64,000 bases of DNA from Anthopleura xanthogrammica (Eukaryota > Cnidaria > Anthozoa > Actiniaria > Actiniidae), in assembly GCA_964019055.1 (NCBI GenBank), contig OZ025210.1, positions 8,885,547 to 8,949,546 of the forward strand, written 5' to 3'. Made by a program: the position numbers and the translations under genes. Below, piece after piece: positions 27,401 to 37,482 of the stretch. Below the pieces are notes generated by a model. That model had not been told where the DNA came from, made no database searches, and saw nothing but the letters and a program-made list of their open reading frames with translations. Each line of letters opens with the position of its first letter. Position 1 is the stretch's first letter.

Positions 27401-27516
27401 TAGTTTGTTAAACTAATTGATCATATTTTTTCTGTCGCACGGGGAGTTTTTAACGCTGTCATTTATAGATACTGCAAGAGCCGGTTGTACGAAGCCTGAA
27501 TAACGCTATCCACTGT
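27394..27516. repeat. Satellite-edge flank, copy 1, with half of a MITE
   Basis: The sequence from ttgttaaactaattgatcat to the cgctatccactg region matches about 39936-40058 apart from small changes. It ends with the left terminus of the MITE that is complete at 40025-40304 (ggttgtacgaagcctgaat). The MITE is cut off here at the TTAA site of the next element. Confidence 0.75.
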
Positions 27517-27520
27517 TTAA

Positions 27521-28803
27521 GAGGCGGTCTCTCTAAAAACCACACATTGCCTTTCGGGTTAAAAAATTGATCTTCCTGATACTCAGTGTATGAGTTCCCT
27601 TTCATAAAACTATATCAACCATGTGTTTCGAATTAAAAAAATTTTTTTTCCTACGAGTTATGGCACTTTTTATGGCACGATTTGTTGCCGTCAGGGCGGT
27701 ATTCTTGTGTGGGAACCGGGCAGAAAACCGATGACTTTGATTATTAATAACTTCTGCGCCGGTGAATCAAAACCAAAACTAACAAAACTTTGAAAAAATA
27801 TAGAAAAACATTTCATCTTTAAAATATGAAAAGGATTTTGTCTGAACTTCATTTGATCCTCTTAAAATCAGTCGAGAAAAATTAGAATTCTATATCTTTA
27901 AGAAATGTTGATCTTGAATTACTGCGTTCTATATTGTTTTCGAACGATACCTCAGGACCCCTCAGTAAAACAGTGAAATCTACAACACGTCATTAAAGTG
28001 TAACGTTTTACTTTTGTCCTGTCTTCGTGTCTAGTCGTTCTGTCTAGTACTGTTTGCATATAAAGCTTCGTTTAAAAATGTTGCTACAACAAATAACTGT
28101 GGAATGACAGCAAACCAACACTGGAAAATAACTCATGATTGTTTACAAGCAAGAATTGACTATTTAGAAGGAGTTTCTTCAAGATTTCCTTGATCTTAAA
28201 ACTGAATTGATGTTGAACAATGTTCCAGACAGTCTTCTACCAAGATACGAAATTAGGTTGAAAAACGTTCAACTTTAACTGCCGTTTATGCACTCGGATT
28301 TAGGTAGGTTACAGAATTTTTTCCAGATTGTATTACTTTAATCTTTACCCTTTCTCCTCATATAAGTTTCAACTCTCAGTCAGGTGCCACTTTTGAGAAA
28401 TGAAATTTTACATTTGTCGGGTCTCACTAACACTGTCGAGAAGTAAAAAGATTCTAAATTTTCTCGACTGATTTTAAGAGGATCAAATGAAGTTCAGACA
28501 AAATCCTTTTCATATTTTAAAGATGAAATGTTTTTCTATATTTTTTCAAATTTTTGTTAGTTTTGGTTTTGATTCGCAGAAGTTATTAATAATCAAAGTC
28601 ATCGGTTTTCTGCCCGGTTCCCACACAAGAATACCATGACGGCAACAAATCGAAAAAGTGCTATAACTCGTAGAAATTTTTTTTTTTTTAATTCGAAACA
28701 CATGGTTGACATTGTTTTATGAAAGGGAACTCATACACTGAGTATCAGGAAGATCAATTTTTTAACCCGAAAGTCGATGTGTGGTTTTTAGAGAGACCGC
28801 CTC
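27521..28803. mobile_element. TTAA-flanked element with about 360-bp terminal inverted repeats
   Basis: TTAA lies immediately outside both ends (27517-27520 and 28804-28807). The ends are GAGGCGGTCTCTCTAAAAAC and its reverse complement. Long inverted arms (about 27521-27889 and 28451-28803) enclose a loop of about 560 bp with no convincing open frame. The arms are not perfect; for example the left has extra bases around 27670-27700. TTAA target duplication is the hallmark of piggyBac-type transposases, but these termini do not match the usual piggyBac CCC start, so the superfamily is inferred from the target only. Confidence 0.75.
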
Positions 28804-28823
28804 TTAAGAATGATATAGAGGAT

Positions 28824-28958
28824 ATTACATGGGCGCGCGGAGATACGAATTTTATCTTCGAGTGTTGATATTATCTCTCACGAGTGAGCGCAGCGAACGA
28901 GTGAGAGATAATATTAGCACGAGAAGATAAAACTCGTATCTCCAAGCGGCCATGTAAT
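28824..28958. repeat. Foldback palindrome
   Basis: A hairpin-forming inverted repeat. The left arm attacatgg...ggagatacgaattttatctt pairs with aagataaaactcgtatctcc...ccatgtaat, and an inner stem atattatctctcac pairs with gtgagagataatat around gagtgagcgcagcgaacgag. It is probably a small MITE and has no coding content. Confidence 0.8.
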
Positions 28959-29717
28959 GTTCTGTTTATTATATGAAATCTTCAATGAAAAATAATGAAG
29001 AATTTGAGACTTGCTGAGCAAAAAGTCGAAATTTGACACCACCAGTGTTGATATAAATCGTATCCCCACTGGCCACTGGTGGGAGTGGGGATATCAATTC
29101 AGTTATCATTTTGATGTCACTCAACATCACACTCTATTTCATATAATAAAATCGAGAATTTGCATAGTCAGTTGTAACTGTAACGTGAAGAGACGTAAGC
29201 GGCCAAAGTTTTTGTCGACAAATTTCAATATAATTTCAAGTAAGTAAGTAAGTACAAATTTTGAAGAAAAAACACGCTTTTTGAGTTTTATCACATAAAA
29301 TGTTAAAAATTGTCTCATAAGACATGTCTGACAAACTGTTAATATTATATTTATTTCAAATTACAGTTCTACTAGATGTCAGAGCGAATGTAAAAGACCG
29401 TAGTATGTCCATAACAGTCAAAAATACTACTCCAATGCCATGCGAATACGCCGGTAAGAAACCAAAACTTATCTAAATTAGTAATACGTCAAAGAACGCA
29501 TATAAGTTGCCGTTTGGAAGCTGAATATTGGCAAGACGTGGTCTAGAATCGATTCAAAAAAATCACAGAAATGCTTCCAGAATTTGATATTTCGATTTTT
29601 CGGGAAAAGACACAAATCAATTCGTTTCTTGTATAGGCCAAATATCGTAAAAATCTGTTCGCTTCTTAATCTATTGATTTGCAAAGTTAGTACAAGTGCC
29701 AAAGAAATATATATTAA

Positions 29718-30460
29718 GGAGGCTCCCTAGAGTTTACAGGTATTTGGAGCTATAAGAGAAATCCTTTTATAGCAAAAGCATATCTGCATATCGATGCCTG
29801 ATAGACCAACCATATTAAAGATTATGAGTTTAGGATTTGTTTGTGGTAGTAATGATCACGTACAATGTTACCATAGCAACGCTGCATCTGTCATAAAAAG
29901 GCCTATTTTTAACATAAAAAAAATAATAACTCGAATTTTCCACGGTCAATATTCTTCTAAATACATAATATAAAACTCCGTTGGGTTTTTTATAATATAA
30001 CTGTGGCTTAAAAAAATCTTGACATCAGAACGTGAGATATTGAGAAATTTCGATTTTCCTGGATTAAAAAAAATCTGATGTCAGGATTTCAGTAGCATTT
30101 TGTCAGTTGCCTTTTTATAACATTGTGAAAAAACTGTATACGTTTGGGAACATTTCACCATGTAATTTTGAGTTAATTTCATTTTGAAAATTAACGTACG
30201 CAAAATAAAAATTCTTCAAGTTTAGTAGTTGCGCATGCGCAAGCATGCTCATTGCATTCTGAATAAATTAAATGAACTGTTTTGAACGTGGAAGTTTGAC
30301 AAAGTCGTATAAAAATCACTAAACACAAGGGTAGATTTCACGGAGCTTTATTTGCTGCTGCTTCTGTTGCTACTGGTTTGAAATGATTGATAATTCTGGA
30401 CAAAATGCGAGTAGTTTTTGTGACTCTTGGTGGAGGAAGAGTAAACTCTAGGGAGCCTCC
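29718..30460. mobile_element. 743-bp TTAA-inserted MITE
   Basis: This insertion is delimited by an empty site. Copy B reads catatattaagctactgcc (near 44109) with no insert, whereas copy A has TTAA on both sides (29714-29717 and 30461-30464) of this sequence. Perfect 20-bp terminal inverted repeats are GGAGGCTCCCTAGAGTTTAC and its complement. The interior is AT-rich and I found no convincing open frame. TTAA duplication with precise ends points to a piggyBac-like transposase acting in trans. Confidence 0.92.
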
Positions 30461-32166
30461 TTAAGCTACTGCCTGTTAAGATTAATTTTAGAAATAATAT
30501 ATTTGTGTTATAATATATTTAATGCAATTAACGTTGTGGATGAAAAAAGCCTGAAGTCTAAAGCTTTATTTGAGAGCGGAATCATGAAACTTATTTCACC
30601 GTGGCATTATAACAATCAGAAACTCACTGTATGCTTGCAAATTCTACGACTTAGACATATATTCCTTAATTTTTAGATAGCCTACAGTGAAGTTTGTTGG
30701 TAAAAAAAAAGCAATAATCTTTAGGTTTTTTAACCAACAACGTTAATTGAATTTGCTATTATGAACTATATATTACGGTATTTTAGAGATGATTTAAAAC
30801 TCTAGGACTTAAATATTTTGGTATAAAGGGGGACATTGAATAATTTTCTGTATATCCAATAGAGTGATTATACTGAGGTGTCAAAATGGAAGAAACCTTG
30901 AAGCTCAGGGAAAATACAGGTTTATTCAATTAGTATTTTCTAAGTTAGACATTAGTATTCCCTATATAGTGAATACTAACAAGACCTTGAAACAAAAAGA
31001 AAACAAAAGGCCTTATTAGTTGATTTGGCTTTTTTTCTACAGGGCTGAATTAGACCCAGTCTTAAGAGAGCTTGACTGTAAGATGGAAAAAAAAATTCTT
31101 GCATTTTCCCCCAAATTTTACCAGTAGATTGAGCATTCAATGGTAAAACTTTTTATGTATTTTCAAGTTCTAAAAGCTGTTATTTTGGGAGAAATTGAAA
31201 TTTGAATTTTCTTTATATCAAATACTCGCTAATTTATTACGTTAGTAAGCCTGATTACTAAGAGAGCAACTTTAAAAGCGCTAGCGCGAAACTTTTAGGC
31301 GGTAAATTATCAAATAATTTTGATAAACAGTTAATTATGGACTTGTAATTTGTTTATGTTTCTTAATAATTGGTTATGATTAAGAAATTAAACCAATTTT
31401 TTTTTTTTTTCATGGTTGGTCAGTAGTCGTGTGCCAGAAGTGATACCGAAAACTGCTTGGGAAGAATTTACAATTTCCAGAGTGTCCAACCAATATTCCA
31501 AGTAAAATTACCGGTGAATATGAAGATGATAAGCTATTTGAAGGGAAACAACATAAATTACCTTGGGTTTTTGAGTATAAGCATTTTTTTCTGGAGTGAC
31601 GAAACATCAGATTACAGGTGTTCTTAACGGCATCTGCGAACTGACCAAAATTTAAAGAGCTACTGAAACAAAACAAATTCTGATTTTCTTTTCTTAAATA
31701 TACGAAATTTAAGTTTGTTAGGCATTTCTTTATTGAATTTATACCTGCACAATCATCGAATATTTTTATTTAATCATGCAGGGGACGGACCTAATAACGC
31801 TTCAATATCATTAGCGTTATCAGCGTCGTATATAATTTGTAGATTTCAGTGATGTTTACGTACCTCAACTTCAATTTTCAATTTGTTTTGATGATATAAA
31901 AAAGAAATGCTAAATTTGGAGAGAAAATAACATGTTTTTGTTTTGATTTGTGTGTAAAACTTGCCATAGATATGGCTCAAGTAATTTCATTTTTGAGTAT
32001 AAGACGTTAGTTTTCTTCAATTGCAATTTGAAAAGTCTAGCTTTATTGTTGCTTGTATACTTAATTGAATGTGCGCTCTGGTGTCCTTTGTCCTCGACTT
32101 AACGAATAAAACAGCTTTTTCCGTGCTCCGTTCAGTAATAAACATGCAGGAAGTCAAGTAAGCACG

Positions 32167-32250
32167 AAAGATTCAAAGGAACTTGCTGAAAACTATAGAC
32201 CAATCTCGCTACTACCCATTCTCAGCAAAGTCATGGAACGCTGCGTCTAT
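32167..32250 (+). pseudogene. LINE reverse transcriptase fragment (N-terminal motif)
   Basis: Translation in the frame starting at 32167 gives KDSKELAENYRPISLLPILS followed by KVMERCVY. This is the classic early reverse-transcriptase motif of CR1/L2/Jockey-type LINEs (xNYRPISLLP...KxxE). It breaks off at 32250, where a palindromic MITE begins. The next motif resumes at 32592, in another frame. Confidence 0.8.
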
Positions 32251-32256
32251 ATATTA

Positions 32257-32413
32257 GTTATACGATGGATTCAAGTGGCATACCGTGGAATATCCCACGA
32301 GTCACTTGTAGTTTCTAGTATACACACGAGCCTTTAGGCGAGTGTTTATACAAAGAAAATACAAGTGACGAGTGGGATATTCACGGTATGCCACGAGAAA
32401 CCATTGTATAACC
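32257..32413. repeat. Foldback MITE inserted in the LINE fragment
   Basis: The inverted halves agttatac...gtggcataccgtgg and ccacggtatgcc-type sequence ending in attgtataac enclose tagtatacacacgagccttt. It splits the reverse-transcriptase coding relic. Confidence 0.75.
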
Positions 32414-32557
32414 ATTTTATCCCACACCATAGAAAATACAAATGTGTAGATTCAACATGCAGTGAATGATGGGAAGGAAGAGTGAAATACCGATGAATAT
32501 ACAACGGCTTTCCTGCTTTCTGATTGGCTGTATTTTCTATGGTGTGGGATAAAACAG
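32414..32557. repeat. Second foldback palindrome next to the first
   Basis: The left arm ttttatcccacaccatagaa pairs with the right arm ttctatggtgtgggataaaa. The centre contains tgattggctg, a common MITE feature. It lies directly against the palindrome at 32257-32413. Confidence 0.75.
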
Positions 32558-32591
32558 AATATATGATGACGTGATACATCTGATTACCACT

Positions 32592-32934
32592 ACACAGCAT
32601 GGGTTTCTAAGATCTCGCTTGTGTGTCACACAGCTGCTTTCTGTCCTGTCCTGTTCTGTTTTTTAATCATGGACGTACTCGTCTAAATCAAAATCCTAGC
32701 CTTGTTCTCGAAGTCCCTTTGTGCAAGTCCAGCACATTTAAAGCATCATATTTTAATCCTATAGTCTGTCTCTGGAATTCCATCTGTAAAGTAGCTCCTC
32801 CTAGTTTTTTGTCCAGCCTTTCGACATTCAAATCGTTGCTAAGGCTGAAATACTGCACTCTCCTAGATAGTCTATTTAATATCGACTTGCCTTGCACATG
32901 GTCACTAGTTCGTGAGTGTCTGTGTCACAGATAA
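32592..32934 (+). pseudogene. LINE ORF2 fragments (RT motif and C-terminus)
   Basis: From 32592 the frame reads TQHGFLRSRLCVTQLLSVL, the QHGFxxxRSxxTQLL reverse-transcriptase motif that follows the NYRP block in CR1/L2-like LINEs. A frame change near 32640-32665 then leads to a C-terminal piece that includes SFNPIVCLWNSI-like residues (ASYFNPIVCLWNSICKV) and a stop at 32932-32934. Comparable WNSLP-type motifs occur near the C-termini of such proteins. The central catalytic part (YADD region) is missing, so this is a decayed, internally deleted copy. Confidence 0.75.
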
Positions 32935-33110
32935 GAACACATTTACTCATTTAATATATATATTATCTTACATTTATTTATATGTCTGTCCTCAAGGGAA
33001 GTGCCTAGCATGGGACTTTTCCTATTGGGTATTTTAACTTATCTACTTTTCCTTTAAACTATTTTCATATTGTACTATATTAACAGCTATTGCCCAATAA
33101 AATTGTAAAA
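32935..33110 (+). other. Probable LINE 3' untranslated region
   Basis: AT-rich sequence follows the LINE stop and ends in aataaaattgtaaaataaaa, which includes an AATAAA signal. It carries no open frame. The exact 3' boundary is uncertain. Confidence 0.5.
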
Positions 33111-33411
33111 TAAAAGAAGTGTGAAGAGAAGCACAAGCCGTAGGCTATGTTGTACATCTCGCGACAATGAAAGTTTGTCCGAAGCATCGTTTTCAGTTAG
33201 CTGGAGGATCAAGAGAAAGTCTGAAGAGCCGATCCGCTCTTTCACCTTTCGCCACTAATTTGTATACTATATATATATAGCACCCCCATCCCGGCCCCCA
33301 CTTTAAAATGAGCTCCGCCGTCCCTGTACCTCGAACACAAAGGCAAGGCAAAGCCTGATCGTACAGTAACCAAATTCAACCTAAATCTATATATCAGCAA
33401 CCGGGTTGTTA

Positions 33412-33521
33412 GTAATGTATACAATAAGAATGGCCGTGTTGTGTCAGATATACAACCACGAGCCGAAGGCGAGTGATTGTATATCTGATACAACACGGAC
33501 ACGAATATTGTATATTACTTT
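33412..33521. repeat. Foldback MITE
   Basis: A near-perfect inverted repeat. The left arm is agtaatgtatacaataagaa...gtgtcagatatacaa, the loop is around cgagccgaaggcgagtg, and the right arm ttgtatatctgatacaacac...attgtatattact mirrors the left. A partial related sequence (gtatcagatatacaacc) occurs at 33612. Confidence 0.8.
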
Positions 33522-33770
33522 GTCCATTCATGTTCTATTAAAATTTTAAAGATAAAATTGAATTTGGCTGAGAAAATTGGAGTTGAAATTTATGCAATTC
33601 AGGACGATTTTGTATCAGATATACAACCTCCTCCACGGACAATGATTTCTATTGTGTTTTCCTCATTAATTATTCATGAGTTTTATAATACTTATTACCC
33701 AGTGGTGCAAGTGAGGTTTCTCTTACTTTGAAAGACTTGAATTTACTAAATTTACTAGTTTTTTAGTTGG

Positions 33771-33804
33771 GGGAGGGCTATTCTGGGGGAGGGCTATTCT
33801 GGGG
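33771..33804. repeat. Short tandem duplication
   Basis: The unit gggggagggctattct is present twice in tandem, followed by gggggacccg. Confidence 0.8.
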
Positions 33805-34090
33805 GACCCGAAAAATTACTGCCACCTCCCTGAAAATTTTGAGGTATATAATAGCCTCTCGGAAATGTGATTTCCAGTGTTTTGACGGACAATTGTAACA
33901 TTTTTATTGTATTAAACTCATGTAAGAGCTTTAGGTAACTCTTAACAGAAAAATGTTTTTTGAAAATTTGTTTTGTTTTGTTTCGTTTTAGGGCAGATAA
34001 AAAACATTTGTGTCCCCAACTTTCAGTGCATACTGGTTATGACCCCCCTCCCCCTCAAAAAGGGAAGGAACGAAAGAACGAACTGACATG

Positions 34091-34140
34091 AAGGAAGGAA
34101 GGAAGGAAGGAAGGAAAGAAAGAAAGAAGTAAGGAAGGAA
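34091..34140. repeat. GGAA/GAAA microsatellite
   Basis: Tandem ggaa units pass into aaag and then back to ggaa, on the + strand. Confidence 0.9.
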
Positions 34141-35123
34141 TAAAAACATGGGAATGTAAAACATAGAAAAATTACTTAATTGAACACACATTTCAAAAAA
34201 GGTTGTCGGAGTGAAAGACGCAAAGGAATTATGGATATGCAACTGAAAGCAAATAATCGAGGTCTTAAAAGGATTTCGTCCACTACAAACAACACTAGGT
34301 ATCTAAATAACTTTCGATTTATTTTAGATGAGAATAATAGTACTGAAAGTTCCATCCGATTAGAGTAATAGTTACACTCGACCACAGGCCCTTCCTCAAC
34401 TCTGACACTATTGATGATGCGGTTGACGCACATTTTATGTGTATAAAAAATCACATAAAATGTTTTGATGCTCCTATACATCTCATTTACTAAATCTTGA
34501 ACATCTATCTCTTCTTTAGAAGAAACACTATGAACATCTAATCATATAAAACAACAGAAACAGAACATTTTTCTTGAAAAATGTAACATTTGCTGGGGTT
34601 CAATAGGCATATTTGCTCTAATTGTTTTGGCATTGAAAATAAAAAACCCAAAGAATTTCTTGTGGTGGTAATCTTTAGGAAGGTCTCATCTACCAAGCTG
34701 GTAGTTTTCAGCCCAAGAGGTGCGTTGGACACGGTAGAAGTTTTGATCAAAGAAACAGTATATATCAATGCTAAATTTCTGAATATTTAGAAACATGAAT
34801 GTTAAACCTATTTTATGCGATAGCTACAAAGTTTTCAGAATTTTTTGCTTTCCTATGTATTGCTAATGCATGAAAATTAATGCTCAAAAAATTTCATTGC
34901 TAAACATGAAAAATAGTGACATAATTTTACCTTAAAAACAGGTAAAAAATTATGCTAATTTCCCTTATTAATTATATTCAACAAACTTCAAACTCTTCCT
35001 AAAAATATCACCATGCAAGTTTCAAGCCATTTAAACGAGTTTGATTTTTTACCATCCACCGAATGTTTCTTGAATCTTACAGTCATGTCCTCTTAAGAGC
35101 TGAATTGACCCTCATAGGAGATG

Positions 35124-35318
35124 TTAAAACGAACCGATGCAAATCTGTTTTGGATAATGGAGGTGCTGATTTGGAATTTGTAGGAGCTGAATTAAATTTT
35201 GGTAGAGCTGAAACGTTACGAAAAGTAGTGTTGTTTTGGCTATGACAGGTTCATAAAAGTCTTTTAAAAGCTGCTTCAGTCCAAATGGAATTTGCAACAC
35301 AAGGTCTGGTTTTGCCAT
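35124..35318 (-). CDS. Possible exon with RIIa-docking-like N-terminus (unconfirmed)
   Basis: Minus-strand intron-like sequence tttatttttactcag ends at 35320, followed by ATG at 35318 and a 64-codon open frame. Residues 1-20 are MAKPDLVLQIPFGLKQLLKD. The pattern KPxLV...P(F/Y)GLKxLL resembles the start of RIIa docking domains, which bind A-kinase anchoring proteins, as in CABYR and ropporin-like sperm/ciliary proteins. The match ends near residue 29, and the following residues look like intron or intergenic translation. The conserved second half of an RIIa domain (NIxxFAAxYF) is not seen. The twin in copy B is frameshifted. I judge it a relic exon at best, and chance resemblance remains possible. 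Confidence 0.3.
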   Translation of the reverse strand: MAKPDLVLQIPFGLKQLLKDFYEPVIAKTTLLFVTFQLYQNLIQLLQIPNQHLHYPKQICIGSF

Positions 35319-36107
35319 TCTGAGTAAAAATAAACTGTTTTGGTTAGATGTTGACAACATGATGCAACAATATCGTAACCCATCTATTGTAGATTATATA
35401 TGTAATTAACAATGATGACCCCATTCATTATATTTTTTGAAAATTTAATCTCATAAAATCAATATCAAACATTAGTGTAAAAGAGGTAACACGTACAATT
35501 TATGGAAAAAAATACAATATAAAAGTGTACAACTAACTGTAGAAAGATTGTCAGGAAGCTCTCAAATAATTTCTGCATTCAAAATTGCATTAAATAATGA
35601 AATACTTATCAATCAAGGTCTACCCTCTTATCAATCATGTTTAGCTATAGTGTACATACAATGCAAAGGGCATTCAAATCATGTATTCTACAACCTGTGG
35701 CTTAACAAACTTTTTTACTTCACCAAAGTTGGTGTCCTTCTGGGGAAAAAATTAGACATTTGCAGTCAATATTATTCCTTAAATAATGATGAATTACAAT
35801 TGACTTATAAAATGATGGCCTCTTTGCTTTCCACATACAGGTAATAGATAATCCTTCAATCAAATCACATCATACAAACTCTATATATTTATATATAGCT
35901 GGCCATGTAACTGAAACTATATAAATTTTAGATTCTGTACAAGGTGCACAAATTCCATCATAAGTGTTAATATAATGCTTTGTATCTAACTTGGCTAGTT
36001 GTAGGAAAATTTAAATTTGATACTATGATGCAACTTTAGAAAAAAAAAATTGAAACAAGTTCAAAGCAAAAAAAAACAACTAAATATTTAGCACTGCTGC
36101 CTAAAAT

Positions 36108-36490
36108 GTAACTGTATATCAAGACTCAGGGTCTAGCACTCAACATACATTTACCTCGATCACAGATTAGAACAACACACACACATTACACTAACAACAA
36201 CGTCTAAAATGTGACCAAGCAATGCATACTGGAGATGAGATACCAAGACTTAGGGTCTCGCACTCAACATGCATTTACCTCGATCACAGATTAGAACACA
36301 CATTACATTAACAACAATGCCTAAAATGCGACCAAGCAATGCATACTGGAGATGAGATAATGCATTTACCTCTATCACAGATTAGAACACACATTACATT
36401 AACAACAATGCCTAAAATGCGACCAAGCAATTGCAATGCATACTAGACATGTGATACCAAAACTCAAGGTCTCGCACTCAAGATGCAATC
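36108..36490. repeat. Tandem repeat of about 85-115 bp in copy A
   Basis: About 3.5 copies of a unit that contains tttacctcgatcacagatta and ttaacaacaatgcctaaaat. Units vary in length through internal deletion. The same array occurs in copy B at about 50330-50712. Confidence 0.85.
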
Positions 36491-37032
36491 ATAGCACCTG
36501 CACTAAGGTGCTATTAGTGTGGTGCAAAAGAGATGTAGTTCATTGTAAGTTTTTGTTTACAAAGTGATGTTCAACATAATTTTCGAATAATTTATAACTT
36601 TTGAGATAAAATACAAGACTAGTTTGTATAAATTTAGCCTCTAACAAAACACAGAAGAACTTTGTGGAACTAAAAAACAATTTTCCGTTGCTTCTTTGAG
36701 GGTAGTTTAGTATTATAACCATTTTGCAACGAAGAAATAGCTAAGCTTATAACTGTTTATAAATCTTCAATAATACATCTTACCTTTAATTTCTACCTTT
36801 CGGGGTCACATCCCAAGGCACATTAATGCTGCTGGATTTTCCCCCTTTTCTCCCTGCATAAAGAATTAAATAACATAACTTTTACTAGCATTTAAACTTG
36901 TGAGTTCAGTTAGCATTATTTAGCATTTTTATAACTTTATGTAAGCTTACTCAGTAAAGAAAAATGCGGTAAATTTCATTAAGGCAAAACAACTTCACTT
37001 ACATTTACAGTTTCATGGCTTTGAGGTGTCCA

Positions 37033-37125
37033 TTAAGGGGTAAATAAACTAGAACCAGAGGATTCTCGAGACTGCATGTCCTCTGGTGGAGAGTCGCTCG
37101 AAAGTGTATTGCTGGACATAGAAGG
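37033..37125 (-). CDS. Serine-rich exon candidate, copy A (unidentified)
   Basis: On the minus strand a strong acceptor-like tract (ttttgtttttatgtttcag, ending at 37126) precedes a 30-codon frame that begins PSMSSNTLSSDSPPEDMQSR and ends LFTP at a TAA (37033-37035). The composition (Ser, Pro, acidic) resembles a disordered protein tail. The frame is also kept in copy B with two amino-acid changes. I do not recognise the gene. A GTAAGT donor-like site follows about 35 bases after the stop. It may be a terminal exon or a relic, and no neighbouring exon could be joined with confidence. Confidence 0.3.
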   Translation of the reverse strand, partial: PSMSSNTLSSDSPPEDMQSRESSGSSLFTP

Positions 37126-37450
37126 CTGAAACATAAAAACAAAAGATAAAAAGAAGGTTACAAAACATATATGCAATATAACAACACACAAAAGAATAAT
37201 TTGAAAGCCTAAAAAACGATTAATTCAGAAATATTCCTTCAGGCCATCATCAACGGTGGTCAATTTATCCCTGGCGATGTATGACACCCTCCCGCGATCC
37301 AATTTTATCGTGTCAGCGGTTGTGTAATCTAATTATATGCATAATACATACGTAATGCAATGCCTGGGTCACGCTAGAATTTATTACACTTGAGTACTCA
37401 GAATCTTTTTTTTTTCTATAGGGGGAGAGATTATATATTATATTTTTCTA

Positions 37451-37482
37451 CTCCGACGAAGGACTAGCGTCCGAAACGTCAG
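37451..37482 (+). ncRNA. Hammerhead-ribozyme-like hairpin remnant
   Basis: The sequence ctccgacga, ggac, tagc, gtcc, gaaa, cgtcag has the order of a minimal hammerhead core as found in Penelope-like elements: CUGANGA box, stem II (GGAC/GUCC) with a 4-nt loop, GAAA box, then a CGUC strand. The CUGANGA box is altered to CCGACGA, so cleavage activity is doubtful. It lies inside the 1.2-kb inverted-repeat element. Confidence 0.45.

Larger units (their letters stand above)
31066..35092. mobile_element. 4-kb TTAA-flanked composite element in copy A
   Basis: TTAA flanks both ends (31062-31065 and 35093-35096). The ends are GAGAGCTTGACTGTAAGAT and, reversed, GAGGACATGACTGTAAGAT, a 19-bp imperfect inverted repeat. 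Outside them the flanks agree with copy B: gggctgaattagaccca on the left and gctgaattgaccctca on the right. The interior holds LINE fragments, foldback MITEs and a GGAA microsatellite, so later insertions have enlarged it. The stretches 31090-32160, 33111-33411 and 34142-35040 contain no gene I can support. Confidence 0.65.
29149..37254. repeat. Large duplicated block, copy A
   Basis: The block aligns in order with 43571-51355, starting at tcgagaattt and ending at catcatcaac. Aligned parts are nearly identical by eye, including non-coding runs and microsatellite-like stretches. Differences are mostly discrete insertions. A has extra DNA at 29718-30460. Copy B has extra DNA at 44458-45886 and about 49505-49742. 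Both carry different long inserts at one TTAA site (31066-35092 here, 46170-49089 in B). Copy B also lacks A's 36760-36890. Confidence 0.9.

Noticed and set aside
35548..35844. 98-codon + strand frame in copy A
   Set aside because: The twin in copy B loses the frame after about 70 codons, no domain is seen, and the surroundings look like intron or intergenic DNA.
36784..36853. Possible minus-strand exon with acceptor tatgcag and donor aaag|gtaaga
   Set aside because: All three frames meet a stop before the donor, and the region is deleted in copy B.
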